The notes: generated by a model not told the origin, from the letters alone. DNA of 64,000 nucleotides from Sanyastnella coralliicola (GCF_030845195.1 NZ_CP132543.1:575501-639500); one strand, 5' to 3'; counted from the first letter of the stretch, positions 22,306-30,080 are shown. A program made the numbers and translations.

Positions 22306-22671
22306 CTATTTAGCATTCTTGAGTGTTTTCTTGAGGCCGGTGAGCATCTTGTTAATTTCGATACTCTTGGCTTGGAGTTCTTTGACAACTGAGGGTTCAA
22401 GGATCTCGTAATCGAGATAGGCATAAAGATGACTTCTAATTTCTGAACTGGACCCTGATGCCATATCTATGAACCTAGCATAGTCTGCTTTGGTGCCTCT
22501 GGATGATCCTTCTGCGATATTTGACATCACACTATTGCTGGCGCGTTTGATTTGGCGGTTTAAGTCGTAGTCAGTTTTGGAGGCTGGAATTTTATCAAGC
22601 TCCAACTTAATACGCTTGTTTAACGAACGTGCCTTTTGCCAAACGACCAACGATTCAAATGTTCTTGCCAT
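22306..22671 (-). CDS. Four-helix-bundle protein of the 23S rRNA intervening-sequence (IVP) family
   Basis: 121 residues, all helical. It starts MARTFESLVVWQKARSLNKR and carries FESLVVWQKA, NRQIKRASNSVMSNIAEGSS and the RGTKADYARFIDMASGSSSE block; these are the hallmarks of the IVP/avd-like four-helix-bundle family. Members are known from intervening sequences in 23S rRNA genes and, as Avd, from diversity-generating retroelements. Most Bacteroidetes copies stand alone with unknown role. No reverse transcriptase or rRNA is near. The gene is flanked by perfect 28-bp inverted repeats and by heptad arrays. The C-terminal LKKTLKNAK tail is basic, consistent with RNA or nucleic-acid contact. Confidence 0.88.
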   Translation of the reverse strand: MARTFESLVVWQKARSLNKRIKLELDKIPASKTDYDLNRQIKRASNSVMSNIAEGSSRGTKADYARFIDMASGSSSEIRSHLYAYLDYEILEPSVVKELQAKSIEINKMLTGLKKTLKNAK

Positions 22672-22814
22672 TTTTATCTAAGATGCCTAGGAGGTAAGAC
22701 TTTATGAAATTTATTTTTCCATCGTCAACCAAAACTTTATACTCGAGTGATTGCACATTGTAGATCATCAAAACGCACCCAAAAAACTAACCGCTTTAAA
22801 CCGACTGATCATGC

Positions 22815-22842
22815 TACTGCCGAAGGCAGACTAATCATGCTA
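22815..22842 (-). repeat. Right copy of the perfect 28-bp inverted repeat
   Basis: Exact reverse complement of 22126-22153. It continues directly into the two 26-bp direct repeats before the GNAT gene. Confidence 0.9.
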
Positions 22843-22893
22843 ACCATGCTAACCCCTAAATCATGCTAACCATGCTAACCCCTAAATCATGCT
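22835..22893 (+). repeat. 26-bp direct repeat, two full copies plus the start of a third
   Basis: Copies at 22835-22860 and 22861-22886 are identical (tcatgctaaccatgct plus aacccctaaa). A third begins at 22887 (tcatgct), and its ATG at 22889 is the start codon of the GNAT gene. Together with the upstream 22672-22814 this fills the 217-nt divergent gap; no promoter was recognised. Confidence 0.9.
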
Positions 22894-23401
22894 CCCTTTC
22901 CAAACCCAAAGACTAGAACTCAGAGAATTCCTAAGTTCGGACGCTCCCTATTTTTTCAAAATGAATAACGACGCCGAAGTTCAGCGTTTCACCGGCGATG
23001 GTGCCTTTGAAAGTGTGGCGGCAACACGTGCGTTTATTGAGGCGTATGACGCTTATGATAAATGGGGATTCGGCAGGTGGACTGTCGTTCGGAAAGCGGA
23101 CGGTGCAGTGATGGGATGGTGCGGATTAAAAGATCATCCTGAAGAAGGATACGTTGACCTAGGGTTCCGTTTGCTACCTGAGTATCGTGGGAATGGTTAT
23201 GCTACTGAAGCTGGGAAGGCGTGTATTGAGTGGGCATGGGAGAACGGTATTCCGAGACTCGCAGGACGAGTGATGGAGGAGAACGTTAAGTCTATTCGTG
23301 TTCTTGAGAAGTTAGGGTTTGGAAACTGGCAAGTGCTTGAAGCGGATGAGCATTGTGGTCTAATCTCGATCATCGAGAATCCCAAGTTATCTTCTATGTA
23401 G
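22889..23401 (+). CDS. GNAT N-acetyltransferase, RimJ/RimL type
   Basis: 170 residues. Acetyl-CoA dependent transferase; the acceptor is unknown, RimJ/RimL-like enzymes act on protein N-termini or small amines. Seen: LETQRLELREF-like start (MLPFQTQRLELREF), then GWCGLKDHPEEGYVDLGFRL, the acetyl-CoA loop PEYRGNGYATEAG, and ENVKSIRVLEKLGF, the family C-terminal motif. Length is normal. The start codon lies in a repeat copy. The 3' end overlaps the convergent reductase-like gene by 15 nt. Confidence 0.9.
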   Translation: MLPFQTQRLELREFLSSDAPYFFKMNNDAEVQRFTGDGAFESVAATRAFIEAYDAYDKWGFGRWTVVRKADGAVMGWCGLKDHPEEGYVDLGFRLLPEYRGNGYATEAGKACIEWAWENGIPRLAGRVMEENVKSIRVLEKLGFGNWQVLEADEHCGLISIIENPKLSSM

Positions 23402-24004
23402 TTTGAATCCGATTTCACGTCCCATCCCTTGGAACATAGCTAGGTTAATCCAGAAGCGCGCGAAATTCTCCATCTGATCAAACTGATCTTCTCCGCCAAT
23501 ATCATAACATTCTGCAAAGCCTGCATCTCGAGCTAAGGATGCTACGGTCTCTTTGGCTTCAGAGCTTGCACCACACATGAAAAGATCAAGATGTACATCG
23601 CCATAAGTAGCATCTTTCATATTGTTGAAGCCGGTGGTATTAAAGCACTTTACAATGTGTGCTCCTTCTGTATGATCTGTGAGTGCCTGCGCAGTGTTTG
23701 AATACCCTTCTGGACCATTGCCGCGGACAATATTCATGACGTCGATAATGATCTTGCCTTGGACATTCTTCAATTGCGAGCACAATTCTACTGCGTATGG
23801 CGCACCAATGGCAACAAGGATGACCTCTGCACTTTGTACGCTTTCTTCAATACCCGTAACCTGCATTGATTCAATCCCTTGAAGTGCGTTGCCTTTAAAG
23901 TTGTTAGTGTCGCGAACACCGAGTGTAATATCATGACCTTTGGCAAGCCATTTTTCAGCAAGTGTGCCGCCTACATTCCCTGTTCCGATGATGGTGATTT
24001 TCAT
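23387..24004 (-). CDS. NAD(P)-binding protein of the NADPH-dependent F420 reductase-like family
   Basis: 205 residues. The start MKITIIGTGNVGGTLAEKW is a Rossmann GxGxxG fold, then LGVRDTNN replaces the usual NADP loop. Further motifs are AEVILVAIGAPYAV, KIIIDVMNI and HIVKCFNTTGFNNM; the latter two are typical of the F420 reductase/NADP oxidoreductase family. Flavobacteria do not make F420, so the real substrate is likely another metabolite or a metal-related electron carrier; this is unknown. Same strand as, and 35 nt after, the small outer membrane protein gene; convergent overlap of 15 nt with the GNAT gene. Confidence 0.85.
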   Translation of the reverse strand: MKITIIGTGNVGGTLAEKWLAKGHDITLGVRDTNNFKGNALQGIESMQVTGIEESVQSAEVILVAIGAPYAVELCSQLKNVQGKIIIDVMNIVRGNGPEGYSNTAQALTDHTEGAHIVKCFNTTGFNNMKDATYGDVHLDLFMCGASSEAKETVASLARDAGFAECYDIGGEDQFDQMENFARFWINLAMFQGMGREIGFKLHRR

Positions 24005-24039
24005 GAAGTCTGATGTATAGAATTGATCTTAGGTAAAAG

Positions 24040-24645
24040 TTAAAAAGCTTTGCGGACAAAGACCCCTGGAAGCTCTTTTCCCTGGGTGAATTCATTTCCG
24101 ATGCTGCTGACGTTGTAGCCGATTCCGACTTGAGCTCCTTTGAGTGTGATTCCAGCTCTTAGTCCAATGAAGCTGAATCGATGGCCGCTTTCGCGCCACA
24201 TCGTGAACAATTCCGCGCTAGCGTAAAATGGAATACTCTTAATCTCAGGGTACCAACGGGCAATGGTAAACCAACGATAACTCCCTTTCAATTTAAAGTC
24301 GGTAAAGACTTGCGAGAAAATGGATCCTTTGACTGATCCTTTGAAGAAGTGTACCCCGAAGAAATTGTCATTCCCACCATTGGAGATGCTACCGATGACT
24401 GTGGGACCGACATGCCAGCTCGTGGTGTAATTCAAAAAGAGACCGCTGAAGTAATTGGCTGATCCATCATCCAACTGGATCTCTGCGCGTGTGCGGAAGA
24501 AAGTTGAAACACGATTCGCCTTTTCAAATTGCGTTAGGAACTGTACATCGGCAAATGAAGCCTCTGTTCCTTGGAGCAATTCAAGACTTTGCGCTTCCGC
24601 GCTAGCGAAAACAGCGACAAATAGAAATGAAAGCAGGTAACGCAT
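24040..24645 (-). CDS. Exported beta-barrel-like protein of unknown function
   Basis: 201 residues. The signal peptide is MRYLLSFLFVAVFASAEAQ. The rest shows alternating strands with aromatic ends (SGLFLNYTTSWHVGPTVIG, FFGVHFFKGSVKGSIFSQVF, GSYRWFTIARWYPEI) and ends VFVRKAF with a terminal Phe, as in outer membrane barrels. Eight or so strands fit its length. No family name can be given. It is followed by the reductase-like gene after 35 nt and preceded by the DJ-1-type lipoprotein gene after 36 nt, so the three may be one transcript. Confidence 0.75.
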   Translation of the reverse strand: MRYLLSFLFVAVFASAEAQSLELLQGTEASFADVQFLTQFEKANRVSTFFRTRAEIQLDDGSANYFSGLFLNYTTSWHVGPTVIGSISNGGNDNFFGVHFFKGSVKGSIFSQVFTDFKLKGSYRWFTIARWYPEIKSIPFYASAELFTMWRESGHRFSFIGLRAGITLKGAQVGIGYNVSSIGNEFTQGKELPGVFVRKAF

Positions 24646-24681
24646 AACAAGAGGAAGGGGGGATTGCTCCCCCCTGATGAA

Positions 24682-25569
24682 TTACTGAGTCAATAGCTCT
24701 ACTACGAGACGAGCCGCCGCTGCACCCGAGTTCTGTTGCTGTCCTGTTATCAAGTTTCCATCCGCGATAGCGTATGAAGAAAAAGGAGCTGCCACCTTGA
24801 AGTTCGTGCCTTCAATCTTGCTTGCCTCTTCTTGAATACGGTAAGGCTGGATCTTCTGACCCACAGCTTGGTCAGCAAAGTCTTCTTCTGCATCTGCAAA
24901 ACCTGTCCAAGTCTTGTTATTCACCAAAAGCTCTCCATTGGAAGTAGTTGCTTCCAGAAGTAGTGTGGTGCTGTGACACACTGCAGAACTTGGCTTTCCG
25001 CTCTCGTAGAAATCCGCGAAGAGCTTCTCCAAATCATGATTTCCACGGAAAGTGTACATTGGTGCTTGTCCGCCGACGAGGAAGATGGCATCATATTCAT
25101 CTGCGTTGACTTCTGTTATTTTCTTGGTGTTCTCTAGCATTTGATTGAACCAATCAAGCTGCATGTAGCCAAGCGAGATGACATCATGTGCAGAGTAACC
25201 ACTCGCATCTGTTGGGTTCGAGTAGCCATCCATGACAATCTTTCCACCTTCTGTTGATGCAAGTTCTACTTCATAACCTGCTTCCTGGAATACGTGCAAG
25301 GGGTGTGTGAGCTCTGCCGCCCAAAAGCCAATGGGCCATCCTGTTTGTTCTGATACTGAAGGACTACTTGCCACCATGAGGATCTTTCCTTTGAAAGGCA
25401 TTCCGTGAGCGTGGACGTAGTGTTCCGTTTCAGTGATTGACTTAGTCATAGTCATTTCTGAATCTGTAGTTGACGTTGACGCTTCAGCAGTGTTGTCTAC
25501 TTGAGCGTGGTTGGTGCAAGACACAAATAGAAGTGTGATGACACCGATAAAACTGAGTTGCATTTTCAT
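24682..25569 (-). CDS. DJ-1/PfpI-family lipoprotein (Hsp31-like)
   Basis: 295 residues from the ATG at 25569. An in-frame TTG at 25590 is further upstream, but the lipoprotein signal MKMQLSFIGVITLLFVSC favours 25569. Cys18 would be lipidated. After a Ser/Thr-rich linker (to about residue 50) comes a class-I glutamine-amidotransferase-like domain with GFWAAELTHP (Glu86), AIFLVGGQAPMY and the nucleophile elbow SAVCHSTT (Cys198). Hsp31-type proteins are glyoxalases or deglycases and holding chaperones; the substrate here is unknown. It is divergent from an hxlR-type regulator gene that probably controls it. Confidence 0.87.
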   Translation of the reverse strand: MKMQLSFIGVITLLFVSCTNHAQVDNTAEASTSTTDSEMTMTKSITETEHYVHAHGMPFKGKILMVASSPSVSEQTGWPIGFWAAELTHPLHVFQEAGYEVELASTEGGKIVMDGYSNPTDASGYSAHDVISLGYMQLDWFNQMLENTKKITEVNADEYDAIFLVGGQAPMYTFRGNHDLEKLFADFYESGKPSSAVCHSTTLLLEATTSNGELLVNNKTWTGFADAEEDFADQAVGQKIQPYRIQEEASKIEGTNFKVAAPFSSYAIADGNLITGQQQNSGAAAARLVVELLTQ

Positions 25570-25587
25570 TGAGTTGATTTCTTTATG

Positions 25588-25618
25588 CAAATCTCAGACG
25601 GTATCGTACTTTTGGCAA
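25588..25618 (-). promoter_or_regulatory. Probable promoter of the DJ-1-type gene
   Basis: On the minus strand TTG (25618-25616) and GAGATTTG (25595-25588) are 20 nt apart, seven of eight matches to TAnnTTTG in its fixed positions allowing one change. It ends 18 nt before the ATG at 25569. Confidence 0.5.
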
Positions 25619-25632
25619 GAGACTTTCCTATA

Positions 25633-25659
25633 ATAGTGCTACTATCAAATAGGTTAGTA
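25633..25659. promoter_or_regulatory. Candidate HxlR operator
   Basis: Two overlapping inverted repeats lie between the divergent genes: ATAGT-gct-ACTAT at 25633-25645 and TACTA (25640-25644) with TAGTA (25655-25659). HxlR/DUF24 regulators such as YodB of Bacillus bind TACT...AGTA repeats, so this is a plausible binding site of the product of the adjacent gene. The site lies just upstream of the DJ-1 gene promoter. Confidence 0.5.
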
Positions 25660-25678
25660 ATGAGTATATCAATGAGTT

Positions 25679-26029
25679 ATGCCTGAGTTTCTATACAAGA
25701 ACAAACTGTACTACAACCCTGTGGAGTTCGCCATGGATCGAATTGGGGGTACATGGAAGATGCCAATTATCTGGCGTTTGAAAGATCGAACCTATCGATA
25801 TGGTGAGTTGAAGAAGTCTATTCCTCACATCACTGACAAGATGCTAACAACTCAGCTTCGCATCTTGGAAGAAGAGGGCTTCGTAGAAAGAAAAGTATAC
25901 GCAGTAGTGCCTCCGAAAGTGGAGTATTCAATGACCGAGAAAGGCAAGACCTGCATTCCTTTGGTCGAGAAAATTAGAGAGTACGGCCTATTCCTGATGG
26001 ATCTCGAGGGAATAGAACACGAAGAATAG
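25679..26029 (+). CDS. HxlR-family transcriptional regulator
   Basis: 116 residues, winged helix of the HxlR/DUF24 family. Seen: NPVEFAMDRIGGTWKMPIIW, RYGELKKSIPHITDKMLTTQ and LRILEEEGFVERKVYAVVPPK followed by VEYSMTEKG, which are the usual family blocks. Unlike many redox-sensing members it lacks the N-terminal Cys, so its signal is not a thiol at that position. The start ATG at 25679 lies 20 nt after the candidate operator. Divergent from the DJ-1-type gene and convergent with osmC; both neighbours handle electrophile or peroxide stress. Confidence 0.92.
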   Translation: MPEFLYKNKLYYNPVEFAMDRIGGTWKMPIIWRLKDRTYRYGELKKSIPHITDKMLTTQLRILEEEGFVERKVYAVVPPKVEYSMTEKGKTCIPLVEKIREYGLFLMDLEGIEHEE

Positions 26030-26038
26030 AATGGGTGC

Positions 26039-26479
26039 TTATTTCAGCACCGCATTCATTTGAATATCAACTGAGCTCAACGCTTTCGAAATCGGACAAC
26101 CGTTCTTTGCATTATTGGCTAGTTCCATGAACTTGTCATTATCAAGCCCTGGAACCTTCGCCTGGAGATCAAGAACAATCTTTGTTACTCCAAAGTCATT
26201 CCCCCCCACGTTTTCCAAGGTAACGGTACACTTCGTTTCCAACATCTCTGCTTCGTATCCAGCACCAACCAACTGAAAGCTCAATGCCATATTAAAGCAT
26301 CCGGCGTGTGACGCTGCAAGTAGCTCTTCTGGGTTCGTTCCAGAACGTCCTTCCTCGTCTTCAAAACGCATCTTGAATGAGTATGGCGTCTCGTTCAATA
26401 CTCCACTTGTCACGGTCAATTGTCCTTTACCTTCAAGTCCTGATCCTTGCCAAGTAGAAATGGCTCTTCTGTTCATCAT
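26039..26479 (-). CDS. OsmC-family peroxiredoxin
   Basis: 146 residues. Thiol peroxidase that reduces organic hydroperoxides in the cytoplasm. The two catalytic cysteines are visible: Cys61 ([12 protein letters not shown]) and Cys128 ([12 protein letters not shown]). The N-terminus [20 protein letters not shown] and [15 protein letters not shown] are typical of the OsmC subclass. The start may be either of two adjacent ATGs at 26479 and 26476. It is convergent with the hxlR-type gene, 9 nt apart. A repeat island lies upstream. Confidence 0.93.
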   Translation of the reverse strand: MMNRRAISTWQGSGLEGKGQLTVTSGVLNETPYSFKMRFEDEEGRSGTNPEELLAASHAGCFNMALSFQLVGAGYEAEMLETKCTVTLENVGGNDFGVTKIVLDLQAKVPGLDNDKFMELANNAKNGCPISKALSSVDIQMNAVLK

Positions 26480-26754
26480 GGTGAAATAGATTAAGTGTAT
26501 GGAACAAGAACAGGAATTTTGGGGGAATGTTCCGTGGGGGTGTTGAAATCACTCTTTTCTCAATTAGGGCGAAATGGCGAAAAGGCGAAAAGGCGAAATG
26601 GCTAAAGGTGCTTAACCTACTCTTGGCACGCAAATAGAACGGACGCCGGATGCCGGAAGCCGGGATTAGCATGATCAGTCCGCCTGCGGCGGTTAGCATG
26701 ATTAGCATGGTTAGTTAGGTTCTGTCCACTGTCCACTGTCCACCGTCAACCAAT
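26480..26754 (-). repeat. Repeat island 5, inverted relative to island 2
   Basis: Read on the plus strand: octads ggcgaaat/ggcgaaaa at about 26568-26600, linker 26600-26641 (38 of 42 positions identical to the inverse of 20463-20504), gccggat heptads to about 26665, tagcatgatcag, palindrome ccgcc-tgc-ggcgg, three tagcatg-attag units, the phrase ttaggttctgtcc, and gtccact/gtccacc heptads to about 26745. The module order is the exact mirror of island 2. The last bases run to the stop codon of the next gene at 26755. 26480-26567 holds the upstream region of osmC, with no clear promoter. Confidence 0.82.
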
Positions 26755-27636
26755 CTAATCCCAAGTCTTCGGCCTACCCGCCGGGCCTTCGCAATTCCGG
26801 TACCCGTTCTTCCCGAAGATCCAGCCAAATACCACATTCACCTGGCTGAAGCCGAATTGTTGGCTGGCGCGATCACTTTCGCGGATGGTAGTGCGGATGT
26901 CTGGCATATTCATCCAACCGAGTTTGCCTTCGAATTGGACGATGAAGTGTCCTTTAATGAGCGTGCGGAGACCGCCGACAGCACCGAAACCGTAGCCGGC
27001 CCAGTGGAAGTCGTCGTAGCGTTCGATGTTGAGGAGGGTGCAGTTGGTCTTTGGGTAGAGACCACCCACGCTTAACCCACCGAAGGCGCTGAAATCAAAG
27101 AATTGATTCATGTATGAAGGCGAGCTGAATCGACCTTCAATGTTGATGTAGTTCAGTCCGTCAGTATGCTCGAACTCTACGAATTTCGGTCCGATGTACA
27201 CTTCTTGGTTATCGTAGTTGCCGTCGTAATTACTACCAGTGCGGATGTAGCCGTCGATGTTCACGATCTGCGTTCGCGCCATGACGTACTTCATATGATC
27301 GATTCCAGCTGAAAGCTCGAAGCGGTCGGTCAAGTAGTAACCAACTCGGAAGTTGTATTGTGGGGTTGTTGCCCACTTCGGATTGAAGTAGATACGCGGA
27401 AGGAAAGTTGTTTGATTGTCACTGGCATCTACATCATACATGGTGAAGTCATGATCATCGCCGAAAAAGCGAATGTCTGATTCTGTGTATGCACTGCGAT
27501 TCCACCCCCAGTAGAAGTAAAACCGTCCTTTATTGACCTTATTCTTCTCCCATCTGAACTGCTCTTGCGCCTCAAGTGTTGAAGTCAGTGTGAGCAATAT
27601 TAAGAGTCCGATTATGTTCAGCGAAGTCTTTCCCAT
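26755..27636 (-). CDS. Predicted outer membrane beta-barrel protein
   Basis: 293 residues with signal peptide MGKTSLNIIGLLILLTLTSTLEAQ. Strand-like segments with aromatic girdles follow (GRFYFYWGWNRSAYTESDIRF, YNFRVGYYLTDRFELSAGID, FIVQFEGKLGWM, GFSQVNVVFGWIFGK), as in small outer membrane proteins of Bacteroidetes. The family resembles uncharacterised proteins with KGRFYFYWGWNR near the N-terminus. No receptor plug domain. It is divergent from a metallo-hydrolase gene; the two promoters lie in the 42-nt gap. Confidence 0.78.
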   Translation of the reverse strand: MGKTSLNIIGLLILLTLTSTLEAQEQFRWEKNKVNKGRFYFYWGWNRSAYTESDIRFFGDDHDFTMYDVDASDNQTTFLPRIYFNPKWATTPQYNFRVGYYLTDRFELSAGIDHMKYVMARTQIVNIDGYIRTGSNYDGNYDNQEVYIGPKFVEFEHTDGLNYINIEGRFSSPSYMNQFFDFSAFGGLSVGGLYPKTNCTLLNIERYDDFHWAGYGFGAVGGLRTLIKGHFIVQFEGKLGWMNMPDIRTTIRESDRASQQFGFSQVNVVFGWIFGKNGYRNCEGPAGRPKTWD

Positions 27637-27644
27637 CCAGCCCG

Positions 27645-27672
27645 CAAAGGTAAATCTTTGCGCTTACCTTTA
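27645..27672. promoter_or_regulatory. Divergent -7 boxes
   Basis: Minus strand: TACCTTTG at 27652-27645, ending 8 nt before the ATG at 27636 of the outer membrane protein gene. Plus strand: TACCTTTA at 27665-27672, ending 6 nt before the ATG at 27679. No clear -33 was found for either; the two promoters would overlap and may compete. Confidence 0.5.
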
Positions 27673-27678
27673 CACCCG

Positions 27679-28440
27679 ATGAAGATACGAATGCTCGGTA
27701 CGGGAACATCGCAAGGGGTGCCAGTCATTGCCTGCGATTGTGAAGTGTGCACATCCACTGATTCTCGCGATAAACGCTTGCGTTCCTCTATCCAAATTTC
27801 TGAGGGCGACACCAATATTGTCATCGATACCGGACCTGATTTCCGCCAGCAAATGCTCGCCAGTGGAATCAAGAACTTGGATGCAGTAGTCTTCACACAT
27901 GAACACAAAGATCACATCGCTGGTCTCGATGATATCCGTGCCTTCAACTTCCGTCAGAAGAAAGACATGGATGTCTACGCTACGGAACGAGTACAAGAGG
28001 CATTGAAACGCGAATTCCATTATGTATTCGCGCCAATCCGTTATCCAGGCATCCCTCAAATCGCGCTGAAGACCATTGATTTGACCCCTTTTGAAATCAA
28101 TGGTATTGAGTTCATCCCTATCGAAGTGATGCACCACAAGCTCCCGGTCATGGCCTTCCGTATCGGTGATTTCGCCTATGTTACTGATGCTAATTCTATC
28201 GCTAGCGCGGAACTCAACAAGTTGCGTGGTGTCAAAACACTCGTCATCAATGCTCTCCGAAAGGAAACTCACATCTCTCACTTCAACCTCGAAGAAGCGC
28301 TAGAGATCATCTCCATCATCAAACCAGAACGAGCGTACTTGACACACATTAGTCATCTATTAGGAAAGCACGAAGACATTTCAAAGGAGTTGCCGGAAGG
28401 GGTGGAGTTGGCCTACGATGGACTTGAGTTTACTGTTTAA
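27679..28440 (+). CDS. MBL-fold metallo-hydrolase, PhnP-like
   Basis: 253 residues from ATG 27679. A TTG at 27658 would add seven residues, but MKIRMLGTGTSQGVPVIACD is the normal family start. The zinc motif THEHKDHIAGLDD is present, with further ligands at VMHHKLP and VTDAN and a final THISH. CDCEVCTSTDSRDKRLRSS near the N-terminus is the Cys-rich zinc region found in PhnP, a cyclic ribosyl phosphate phosphodiesterase. A phn cluster is absent, so the physiological substrate may be another cyclic phosphate. Downstream comes the largest repeat island. Confidence 0.88.
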   Translation: MKIRMLGTGTSQGVPVIACDCEVCTSTDSRDKRLRSSIQISEGDTNIVIDTGPDFRQQMLASGIKNLDAVVFTHEHKDHIAGLDDIRAFNFRQKKDMDVYATERVQEALKREFHYVFAPIRYPGIPQIALKTIDLTPFEINGIEFIPIEVMHHKLPVMAFRIGDFAYVTDANSIASAELNKLRGVKTLVINALRKETHISHFNLEEALEIISIIKPERAYLTHISHLLGKHEDISKELPEGVELAYDGLEFTV

Positions 28441-30080
28441 AGGGCGAACGGGCTAAAGGGCGAAATGGCTAACGGAGTCTTGGGCATATGGCGTAAGGCT
28501 TAAGGCCTAAGTTGGCTAAAGGGCGAAAAGGCGAAATGGCCAACGAGGTTCGGGCATATGGCCTATGGCTTAAGGCCTAAGTCGGCTAAAGGGCGAAATG
28601 GCGAAATGGCGAAATGTTATTTGAGTATTCGGAGAGAAAGACAAACTAAAATCGGATGCCGGACGCCGGATGCCGGAGTTAGCATGATTAGTTCCGCCTG
28701 CGGCGGATAGCACGTTCAGGCTGGTTCTGTCCACAGTCCACGGTCCACTGTCTACCATCAGATTTAGGGGTGTTCTCAGCAAAGCTCAATCTAAAATCGG
28801 ATGCCGGACGCCGGATGCCGGACATAGCATGATTAGTTCCGCCTAAGGCGGATAGAATGATCAGGCTGGTTCTGTCCACAGTCCACAGTCCACCGTCCAC
28901 CATTTCAGAGACTGCACTTCGTAAAACGATATCTCGTATTCTCCACGAACCACGAACCACGAACCACGAACCACGAACCACGAACCGAATTTTCGTCACC
29001 TGTAAAACAATGTCCAACACACACAAAGTCGTGCGGTATTAAACGTTTAAAGTGCTAGGAAACAGATGGTTTGAGTCTAAATTGTGCCTGCGTCTGGGGG
29101 TGGGTGGGCCCGCGGCAGCGATGGGCTCAAGGTGGGTGGTGGTTTCTTTTTTTTTTAAGGCTAAAAGGCTAAAAGGCTAAAAGGCTAAATGGCAAAATGG
29201 CAAAATGGCGAAATGGCTAACGGGGTTTGGGCATATGGCGTAAGGCTTAAGGCCTAAGTCGGTAAAAGGGGCTTAAGGGCGAAATGGCGAAATGGCGAAA
29301 TGTTTTAGGGGTGTTCGCAGCTTAGCTCAATCTAAAAACGGATGCCGGATGCCGGATGCCGGACATAGCATGATTAGTTCCGCCTGCGGCGGTAGCATGG
29401 TCAGCCCGCCTGCGGCGGATAGCACGTTCAGGCTGGTTCTGTCCACAGTCCACGGTCCACTGTCTACCATCTGATTTAGGGGTGTTCTCAGCAAAGCTCA
29501 ATCTAAAATCGGATGCCGGACGCCGGATTCCGGACATAGCATGATTAGTTCCGCCTGCGGCGGATAGCACGTTCAGGCTGGTTCTGTCCACAGTCCACGG
29601 TCCACTGTCTACCATCTGATTTAGGGGTGTTCTCAGCAAAGCTCAATCTAAAATCGGATGCCGGACGCCGGATGCCGGACATAGCATGATTAGTTCCGCC
29701 TGCGGCGGTAGCATGGTCAGCCCGCCTGCGGCGGATAGCACGTTCAGGCTGGTTCTGTCCACAGTCCACGGTCCACTGTCTACCATCAGATTTAGGGGTG
29801 TTCTCAGCAAAGCTCAATCTAAAAACGGATGCCGGACGCCGAATGCCGGACATAGCATGATTAGTTCCTCCTAAGGCGGATAGCATGATCAGGCTGGTTC
29901 TGTCCACAGTCCACCGTCCACAGTCTACCTTTTCAGAGACTGCACTCCGTAAAACGATATCTCGTATTCTCCACGAACCACGAACCACGTACTAGGTCCG
30001 TTAAAGAATTTTAACAGCTCGAATGCTTGCATACTATTTCAGAGTTCGCATCTTAGTCTCAACATTAATTCTTAGAACTC
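28441..30080 (+). repeat. 1640-nt repeat island 6 with macro-repeats
   Basis: The largest island; no gene is supported. Two blocks, about 28441-28990 and 29157-29995, have the same plan: ggctaaa/ggcgaaat octads; taaggct/taaggcc heptads; then macro-units of about 145-170 nt. Each macro-unit reads: linker ending gctcaatctaaa, gccggat/gccggac heptads, tagcatgattag, one or two ccgcc..ggcgg palindromes, caggctggttctg, gtccac heptads, tctaccat. Units begin near 28618, 28763, 29300, 29473, 29618 and 29788. Both blocks close with the same tail (ttcagagactgcact, then tccacgaa heptads). Between the blocks lies a G-rich stretch. The last 85 nt lead to the HTH gene at 30081. Confidence 0.88.
29041..29156 (+). 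other. G-rich stretch with T-run between repeat blocks
   Basis: This unique stretch contains GGGGG (29096-29100), GGG (29102-29104), GGG (29106-29108), GGG (29123-29125) and GGG (29134-29136), followed by ten T (29147-29156). It could form a G-quadruplex or the end of a small RNA. It matches none of SRP RNA, tmRNA or RNase P motifs known to me. Low confidence in any function. Confidence 0.3.

Noticed and set aside
22306-22671. Diversity-generating retroelement (Avd-like protein)
   Set aside because: No reverse transcriptase, no template/variable repeat pair with A-specific mismatches, and no target gene near it.
28990-29160. Known structured RNA (SRP RNA, tmRNA, 6S, RNase P)
   Set aside because: None of the conserved motifs of these RNAs that I know is present.
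28570-29988. Several overlapping reading frames of 60-147 codons on both strands
   Set aside because: All are made of the repeat units (for example GGTNHAMSGIRRPAS). The same peptides appear at each macro-repeat, which follows from the DNA repeat, not from coding.
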